A stretch of DNA of 5,723 bases from CAZRHR01 sp964599915 (GTDB taxonomy: Bacteria > Bacteroidota > Bacteroidia > CAIKAF01). Both the position numbers and the translations under genes were made by a program. Under the pieces are notes generated by a model, which was not told the DNA's origin, made no database searches, and saw only the letters and a list, made by a program, of their open reading frames with translations. The stretch is taken from contig CAZRHR010000108.1 in NCBI GenBank assembly GCA_964599915.1, positions 1-5,723 of the forward strand, in the 5' to 3' direction. This document shows positions 1-3,828 of this stretch, piece after piece; the first letter of the stretch is position 1; each line of letters opens with the position of its first letter.

Positions 1-443
1 GGGTTAGACACCACATCGAATTCGGCTTTGGCATTTTTGGCAATGGCCGCTCGCACCAAATCACCTGTACCCACGGGGACCGTACTTTTCCCTACGATGA
101 CCCGATACCGGTCCATCATGTGTCCGAGTTGTTCGGCCACACCAAGTACATAAGACAAATCAGCGGAGCCATCTTGTCCGGGAGGTGTAGGCAATGCCAG
201 AAAAATAATATCGGAAGCGGCTACGGCTTCGGTCAGATTGGTCGTAAACGTAAGCCTTTGCTGCTTAATGTTACGTAAAAAAAGTACGTCTAAGTGGGGT
301 TCAAAAATGGGGATTTCGCCTTGTTTCATGCGTGCGACTTTGGCCGCATCCACATCGACACATACCACTTGGTTGCCGGTTTCCGCCAAACAGGTTCCTG
401 TAACCAATCCCACATATCCGGTCCCGACAATGGCAATTTTCAT
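1..443 (-). CDS. ugd: UDP-glucose 6-dehydrogenase, N-terminal part (3' end outside window)
   Basis: This is the N-terminal 147 residues of a nucleotide-sugar dehydrogenase; the frame is open to the left edge, so the C-terminal part is missing. The family oxidises UDP-glucose to UDP-glucuronate in the cytoplasm with two NAD+, feeding polysaccharide synthesis. The protein opens with the NAD-binding Rossmann motif MKIAIVGTGYVGLVTG (GxGxxG at residues 7-12), with the acidic ribose-binding residue D30 at the end of the second strand (VVCVDVD). Further family motifs are GEIPIFEP (42-49), PTPPGQDGSADLSYV (85-99) and GKSTVPVGT (118-126). The pattern fits the Ugd/TuaD type better than the WbpA/UDP-GlcNAc dehydrogenase type. 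The catalytic Cys region lies beyond the edge, so activity cannot be judged. The ATG at 441-443 follows the aminotransferase stop by 11 bp, so the two are probably co-transcribed. No Shine-Dalgarno is visible, as is usual in Bacteroidota. Confidence 0.93.
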   Translation of the reverse strand, partial: MKIAIVGTGYVGLVTGTCLAETGNQVVCVDVDAAKVARMKQGEIPIFEPHLDVLFLRNIKQQRLTFTTNLTEAVAASDIIFLALPTPPGQDGSADLSYVLGVAEQLGHMMDRYRVIVGKSTVPVGTGDLVRAAIAKNAKAEFDVVSN

Positions 444-454
444 AAGGTTCAATT

Positions 455-1585
455 TTAAAAAGTAAGGGCCTCACGGACCTTTTCAATGATATATTGTAGT
501 TGCTCGGCGTCTAATTCTGTGTGCATAGGCAAGCTAAGCACAGTGTCACAGAGCGCCTCAGACACAGGAAAATCACCGGCCTTGGCCAAAGGCGAAGCAT
601 AGGCTTCCTGTAAATGGAGGGGGATTGGATAATACACTTTACAAGGAACACCGGCATTTTCTAGAAATTGCTGAATGGCGTCTCTTTTCTGTGCAGGAAA
701 AATCAGGGTGTATTGGTGGAAAACATGGGTAGAGTTGGCTGCCCGACAGGGAATATGTACACCGGGCAAGTCGGCAAAAGCTTCATCATAAACCTTTGCT
801 GCGGCCTGTCTCGCCTGTGCATAGCGGTCTAAATGGGAGAGCTTTACGCCCAAAATGGCGGCTTGTAAACTATCTAAACGAGAATTTACGCCGATGAGGC
901 CATGATGATACAATTTGGTTTGACCATGGTTGGCGATTTTACGCATTTGCTCGGCTAAAGCAAGGTCACGTGTAAAAATAGCACCACCATCTCCGTAGCC
1001 ACCCAAATTTTTGGAGGGGAAAAAGGATGTAGTTCCAATATGTCCCATGGTGCCGGCCTGCATGGTGGTTCCATCCGGAAAAGTGTAGACCGCACCAATG
1101 GCTTGGGCCGTATCTTCTATCACAAACAAGCCGTGCTGTTTGGCAAAGTCTAAGATAGGCGCCATGTCTGCGCATTGTCCGAACAAATGAACGGGTACAA
1201 TGGCCTTGGTTTTTGGCGTTAGTTTAGCTTGAAGCGCAAGGGGATCCAAGTTAAATGTACGGGGATCTACATCTACAAAAATCGGTTTCAAACGAAGCAA
1301 GGCAATCACTTCTGCCGTAGCCACGTAGGTAAAAACCGGCACCATGACTTCGTCACCCGGTTCCAGACCAAGCGCCATCATGGCTATTTGGAGGGCATCG
1401 GTCCCATTGGCACAAGGAATGACTTCTGCCCCGCCGATGTATTGGCTAAGTTGTGAAGTAAAAGATTTAACCGCAGGCCCCTGAATAAATGAGGTAGTGT
1501 CAAGCACTGATGCAATCGCTGCATCAATTTCCTTTCGTATAGGCGCCATTTGGGCTGCCAAATCTACCATCTGTATAGGCCGCAT
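455..1585 (-). CDS. DegT/DnrJ/EryC1/StrS family PLP-dependent sugar aminotransferase (WbpE-like)
   Basis: A complete 376-residue protein, the usual length for this family. These enzymes transfer an amino group, normally from glutamate, to a keto group on a nucleotide-linked sugar, using pyridoxal phosphate. Visible motifs are CANGTDALQIAMMALG (58-73, cofactor phosphate region), PVFTYVATAE (83-92), VDVDPRTFNLDP (104-115), VIEDTAQAIGA (155-165, with D158 the expected PLP ring-nitrogen partner), and TTSFFPSKNLGGYGDGGA (185-202) with K192 as the expected Schiff-base lysine. HGQTKLYHH and VNSRLDSLQAAIL (233-245) follow. From memory, the sequence runs closely parallel to Pseudomonas WbpE, which aminates UDP-3-keto-GlcNAcA, but the exact substrate cannot be fixed from sequence. 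The ATG at 1585 is preferred because family members also have a few residues before the xxDLxxQ motif; an internal ATG at 1570 is possible. It is the first gene of an operon with the downstream dehydrogenase and has its own promoter. Confidence 0.93.
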   Translation of the reverse strand: MRPIQMVDLAAQMAPIRKEIDAAIASVLDTTSFIQGPAVKSFTSQLSQYIGGAEVIPCANGTDALQIAMMALGLEPGDEVMVPVFTYVATAEVIALLRLKPIFVDVDPRTFNLDPLALQAKLTPKTKAIVPVHLFGQCADMAPILDFAKQHGLFVIEDTAQAIGAVYTFPDGTTMQAGTMGHIGTTSFFPSKNLGGYGDGGAIFTRDLALAEQMRKIANHGQTKLYHHGLIGVNSRLDSLQAAILGVKLSHLDRYAQARQAAAKVYDEAFADLPGVHIPCRAANSTHVFHQYTLIFPAQKRDAIQQFLENAGVPCKVYYPIPLHLQEAYASPLAKAGDFPVSEALCDTVLSLPMHTELDAEQLQYIIEKVREALTF

Positions 1586-1614
1586 TTGCTGATATGTATT
1601 CGAGGATTGGTGGC

Positions 1615-1645
1615 CAAAATTAAGAATATTTAGGAAAGCAACAAA
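1615..1645 (-). promoter_or_regulatory. Candidate Bacteroidota-type promoter for the aminotransferase operon
   Basis: On the minus strand, TTTG (1642-1645) is followed after exactly 19 bases by TAATTTTG (1615-1622). This matches the Bacteroidota consensus of TTTG near -33 and TAnnTTTG near -7. Transcription would start near 1608, leaving a short leader of about 20-25 bases before the ATG at 1585. It sits between the upstream terminator (1764-1801) and the gene. The assignment rests on consensus matching only. Confidence 0.6.
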
Positions 1646-1646
1646 G

Positions 1647-1660
1647 TAGGTAATTACCTA
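1647..1660. promoter_or_regulatory. Perfect 14-bp palindrome abutting the -33 element (candidate operator)
   Basis: TAGGTAATTACCTA is its own reverse complement. It ends one base before the candidate -33 TTTG of the aminotransferase promoter, a position where a dimeric regulator could activate or block transcription. The symmetry is seen directly; the regulatory role is inferred. Confidence 0.4.
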
Positions 1661-1763
1661 ACCTTTTTAATCCTGTTGAAAACAGCTATATAGGCATGTT
1701 TAGCATTGGTTAAATGGATTTTAGAAGTAAAATATTTTTTTGATTCATACACAAAAATAGGTT

Positions 1764-1801
1764 AAAAAAAAATAAAGCCGGGGGGCGAGCCCTCCGACTT
1801 T
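1764..1801 (-). terminator. Rho-independent terminator after the split secreted-protein gene
   Basis: Read on the minus strand, bases 1801-1774 form a 12-bp stem (AAAGTCGGAGGG with CCCCCCGGCTTT) containing one G-T wobble and one A-C mismatch, closed by a CTCG tetraloop. One A then a run of nine T (1772-1764) follows directly. The hairpin begins 54 bases after the stop codon at 1856. The plus-strand side has no T-run after the stem, so it should act only on minus-strand transcripts. It separates the secreted-protein unit from the sugar operon. Confidence 0.9.
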
Positions 1802-1855
1802 ATCCTGAACCATTAGATGCTTAAGGACATCTACCCGCAAACGCAAGAAGTTGAA

Positions 1856-3004
1856 TCAGGGTACAAAGAAGGAAAAGGCATGCACTTTTCCCGCCTGAAC
1901 CAATTGAAAAAAGGCAAATCCAGAAGATTGTATCGGCCAAAGAAAACCATCTTCAGCTTCTCCCTGAGCGAAAACCTGGCCAGCCATGTTGGCATATTGG
2001 TAGGTAAAAGTTCCTTTGGCCTGCATGCGAAAATAATTTCCGGTACGTGTGACTAATGGGGCCGCCAAGTCCAATGCTTCGCTAAGGGCTACGGGGCCAA
2101 AAATTTCAGAAGTGCCATCGTAATCTACTTGCATCAATCGATAATAGGCTTGAGGTGCCTGATCTACAAATTGATAAGAACGGCCTACGGAGGAAGTCCC
2201 CATGCCTTCAACCATACCGGCATCCTCCCAATCTAGCATGTTGGAGGAACGTTGGATGAGAAAAAAAGCGTTATTAATTTCAGCAGCGGTCACCCAAAGA
2301 ATTTCAGCTCCTTCAGAAGTTCTAAGGGCAGATAGCGATACCAGAGATACAGGCAAAGGCCCTACCCCACCTGCACCGAAACTGGATTGATTGGCACAAG
2401 ATTGTTGCGCACTGCCCAACTGGGATCCAGAAAAGCTTTGAGGAGAACAAATCTGCACTTCGGAAAAAGTACTGGCAGGACTATTAAAAGCCGTGGATCC
2501 GTTGAGTTGCATCATGGAACCATTGCCTTGGTCTCCAATGTAAATCACAGGATGGTTCATAACCGCTGCACCGTCAATGGTCATCAGGGCAAAATCATCC
2601 ATAAAGATTCGAGCGCTGGAATTCGAATTATAGGAGCCTTCCAGTTGTAGCGTGGCAGATTCCCAAACAACAATGTTTCCGTCGTTGCTGATGTTTCCTT
2701 CTACAATCATGGTGGAATTGTTATCTACATGAAAAACGCCACTGCCATTGATTTGTGAACTTGCTTCCACACGGGTGGTGGAACCATTGCCGGTGACCAT
2801 TACGCCGTTCATTTGGTGGGTACCATTGCCCGAAACAATCATGGAGTCTCCAAAATTCCAAATGCGTGATGAAGAATTAAAATTCATGTTGTTGGCGCGC
2901 AAGTCTAAGAAACCTTCATTCACCAAATTCAAATTCACCACCGAAACAGAGCTGCTTACCGTAAGGCGTCCGCCCGGACGAACATATACCGTTCCTCCAT
3001 TCAA
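1856..3004 (-). CDS. T9SS-type secreted protein, C-terminal part of a frameshifted gene
   Basis: An open frame of 382 codons from a TTG at 3004. It is best read as the downstream part of the same gene as the 86-codon ORF at 3001-3261, because it has no signal peptide of its own and starts in the middle of a beta repeat. Residues 1 to about 185 are rich in Asn, Gly and Ser with short alternating beta-strands (for example GNGTHQMNGVMVTGNGST and NSTMIVEGNISNDGNIVV), suggesting a right-handed beta-helix-like surface domain. Two Cys follow (186 and 203), then a Gly-rich linker (AGGVGPLP) and a fibronectin-like module (about 217-307) with LPVSLVSL, AAEINNAFFLIQRSS and YYRLMQVDYDGTSE, as commonly found just before T9SS sorting domains. 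The last 60 residues resemble a type A sorting domain (YANMAGQVFAQG, then GFAFFQLVQAGKVHAFSFF) but lack the usual PNP motif and the GxYxV core. The binding partner or substrate is unknown. Confidence 0.8.
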   Translation of the reverse strand: MNGGTVYVRPGGRLTVSSSVSVVNLNLVNEGFLDLRANNMNFNSSSRIWNFGDSMIVSGNGTHQMNGVMVTGNGSTTRVEASSQINGSGVFHVDNNSTMIVEGNISNDGNIVVWESATLQLEGSYNSNSSARIFMDDFALMTIDGAAVMNHPVIYIGDQGNGSMMQLNGSTAFNSPASTFSEVQICSPQSFSGSQLGSAQQSCANQSSFGAGGVGPLPVSLVSLSALRTSEGAEILWVTAAEINNAFFLIQRSSNMLDWEDAGMVEGMGTSSVGRSYQFVDQAPQAYYRLMQVDYDGTSEIFGPVALSEALDLAAPLVTRTGNYFRMQAKGTFTYQYANMAGQVFAQGEAEDGFLWPIQSSGFAFFQLVQAGKVHAFSFFVP

Positions 3005-3013
3005 GTTACAGAG
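3001..3013 (-). other. Frameshift junction joining the two halves of the secreted-protein gene
   Basis: The upstream frame ends ATT AAC TCT GTA ACT TGA (stop at 3001-3003). The downstream frame is closed by its own TAA at 3014-3016, so the shift must lie within about ten bases. Re-reading the A of GTA, or restoring one lost A, gives GTA AAC TTG AAT GGA GGA, that is VNLNGG. This reproduces the VNLNGG already encoded about 20 residues upstream (residues 67-72 of the first ORF). The simplest reading is a one-base deletion, either genuine or an assembly error. No X-XXY-YYZ slippery heptamer is present, which argues against programmed frameshifting. Confidence 0.8.
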
Positions 3014-3261
3014 TTAATGGTAAGTTCGCCACACACGGTTAGATTTCCACCGTTTAAGTTCACGTTGGAGCGGTTACCATTGGTTTGAAAACGGCGATTT
3101 TGACCAACATTAATGTTGTCGTTGTTGGAAAGGGCAGTTCCCACATCACAGGCAGGAGCCAACGGAGCGGTTGGTATCGCTGGCGGGGCCTGCGAAAACA
3201 ATGCCCCAGATAAGGTCACGACAAGGCATAGGCCTATCAGGCTATAAAATGTAAATTTCAT
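3001..3261 (-). CDS. Signal-peptide-bearing N-terminal part of the frameshifted secreted protein
   Basis: An ORF of 86 codons starting at the ATG at 3259-3261. It opens with a Sec signal peptide: K2, a hydrophobic stretch at about 5-22 and a likely cleavage site near LFSQA (22-25). A Pro/Ala-rich linker (APPAIPTAPLAPA) follows, then the start of an Asn/Gly-rich beta domain (NNDNINVGQNRRF, SNVNLNGGNLTVCGELTINSV) with Cys at 38 and 77. The protein stops abruptly inside this repeat pattern and the pattern continues in the overlapping downstream frame, so this is very probably the first part of a secreted protein of about 468 residues, not an independent small protein. As an alternative, the TTGA overlap could allow coupled translation of two separate proteins, but the second would then lack an export signal. 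A promoter candidate lies 55-90 bases upstream; no Shine-Dalgarno is seen. Confidence 0.75.
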   Translation of the reverse strand: MKFTFYSLIGLCLVVTLSGALFSQAPPAIPTAPLAPACDVGTALSNNDNINVGQNRRFQTNGNRSNVNLNGGNLTVCGELTINSVT

Positions 3262-3317
3262 GTGCGCTTGTAAAACTTGGGTACGTTCACAGTTTGTGGT
3301 TCAAGCAAACTGCATGG

Positions 3318-3349
3318 CAAAGGTAGGCCTTACCCACCCTCTAAAACAA
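3318..3349 (-). promoter_or_regulatory. Candidate Bacteroidota-type promoter for the split secreted-protein gene
   Basis: On the minus strand, TTG (3347-3349) is followed after 21 bases by TACCTTTG (3318-3325), a full match to the -7 consensus TAnnTTTG. Transcription would start near 3311, about 50 bases before the ATG at 3261. A second -7-like box, TATTTTTG at 3428-3435, lies further upstream; it has no TTG at the right distance, but the 18-bp inverted repeat at 3445-3462 covers its -33 region. Confidence 0.5.
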
Positions 3350-3444
3350 GTGCTTAAACCTGTGTGCCAACCTGTTTCAAAATTTGGAAAAACTAAATTA
3401 ATTAATTGTTATTCAAGTATTTAAAAACAAAAATAAGCCTCCAG

Positions 3445-3462
3445 TTTTAATGGACATTAAAA
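3445..3462. promoter_or_regulatory. 18-bp inverted repeat TTTTAATG-GA-CATTAAAA (candidate operator)
   Basis: Two perfect 8-bp arms flank a two-base centre. The repeat lies about 180 bases upstream of the secreted-protein start and contains one of four nearby TGGACA hexamers. The size and symmetry suit a dimeric DNA-binding protein. The structure is seen directly; the function is inferred. Confidence 0.4.
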
Positions 3463-3555
3463 GCATTTAACCTAACAAAGTTTTAAATCTGGACATTTCA
3501 AACAAATGTTTTCTATAATTTGGACACTATTTGCGAATACCCCTAATGCTGTCCA
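3451..3555. repeat. Cluster of four TGGACA hexamers in AT-rich context
   Basis: TGGACA occurs at 3451-3456, 3490-3495 and 3521-3526 on the plus strand, and as its complement TGTCCA at 3550-3555. Each copy is preceded (in its own orientation) by an A/T tract resembling TTTTAAAT. The last two form an inverted pair with 8-bp perfect arms, TTTGGACA (3519-3526) and TGTCCAAA (3550-3557). A given hexamer is expected about 0.05 times in 105 bp on both strands, so the clustering is unlikely to be chance for a pre-specified word; this word was picked after inspection, which weakens that figure. Confidence 0.45.
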
Positions 3556-3707
3556 AAATTTATAAACGCCATGGATCAAGGTGTATCCCCCTCAAGCACT
3601 CCGACATGGCCTATAAACTAATTTCAAAAGTCCTTTTCAATACAAGACAACCACCTCTAAATTGATTTTATTAGCGCCCTTTGTCCCCATCCACTTCCTT
3701 TATTTTA

Positions 3708-3749
3708 AAAACAGTTTTCATGGTTTGAAAAAACCACAAAAACTGTTTT
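3708..3749 (-). terminator. Long AT-rich hairpin downstream of the larger T9SS gene (possible terminator)
   Basis: AAAACAGTTTT-CA-TGGTTT (3708-3726) and AAACCA-CA-AAAACTGTTTT (3731-3749) are complementary over 17 of 19 positions, with a two-base internal mismatch and a four-base loop. It lies about 80 bases after the stop codon at 3829. On the minus strand the stem runs into only five T before TAAAATAAAGG, and the stem is AT-rich, so it is a weaker candidate than the one at 1764-1801. It could also serve as an mRNA 3'-end stabilising structure. Confidence 0.5.
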
Positions 3750-3828
3750 CAATTTTATCCAGAAGCCCCTGAGAAAGTGCATCTTTCTTAGCGAAAAAAC
3801 CACCGCCCCATGGTCCAAGGCGTGAAAA

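Larger units (their letters stand above)
3262..3828. other. 567-bp AT-rich intergenic region
   Basis: No coding region is supported in this stretch on either strand. From right to left it holds the tail after the larger T9SS gene with a long hairpin (3708-3749), about 150 bp with no recognisable signal (roughly 3556-3707), a cluster of four TGGACA hexamers with an 18-bp inverted repeat (3445-3555), an AT-rich tract including AATTAATTAATT (3396-3407), and the candidate promoter of the split secreted-protein gene (3318-3349). No tRNA-like or riboswitch-like structure was recognised. Confidence 0.75.

Noticed and set aside
301..486. Minus-strand 61-codon ORF overlapping the dehydrogenase start
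   Set aside because: It is an out-of-frame shadow of the conserved Rossmann motif region of the UDP-glucose dehydrogenase.
1752..1759. TATTTTTG (minus strand) as an additional -7 box for the sugar operon
   Set aside because: It follows directly on the terminator T-run, and the -33 position falls in the GC-rich stem with no TTTG.
1817..2056. Plus-strand 79-codon ORF and the other plus-strand ORFs
   Set aside because: They lie opposite well-supported minus-strand genes, have no recognisable domains or promoters, and look like antisense shadows.
1856..3004. TTG at 3004 as a genuine start of an independent 382-residue protein
   Set aside because: There is no signal peptide despite a secreted-type architecture, and the peptide around it continues the repeat of the upstream ORF after a one-base shift.
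3226..3243. Lipoprotein signal around Cys12 (LIGLC) in the signal peptide
   Set aside because: The Cys lies inside the hydrophobic core, too close to the N-terminus, and residue -1 is Leu instead of Gly/Ala/Ser, so it does not fit a lipobox.
3570..3825. Similar sequences ATGGATCAAGGTGT (near 3571) and ATGGTCCAAGGCGT (near 3810) as a direct repeat
   Set aside because: Only 11 of 14 bases match and the flanks do not align, so chance similarity is sufficient.
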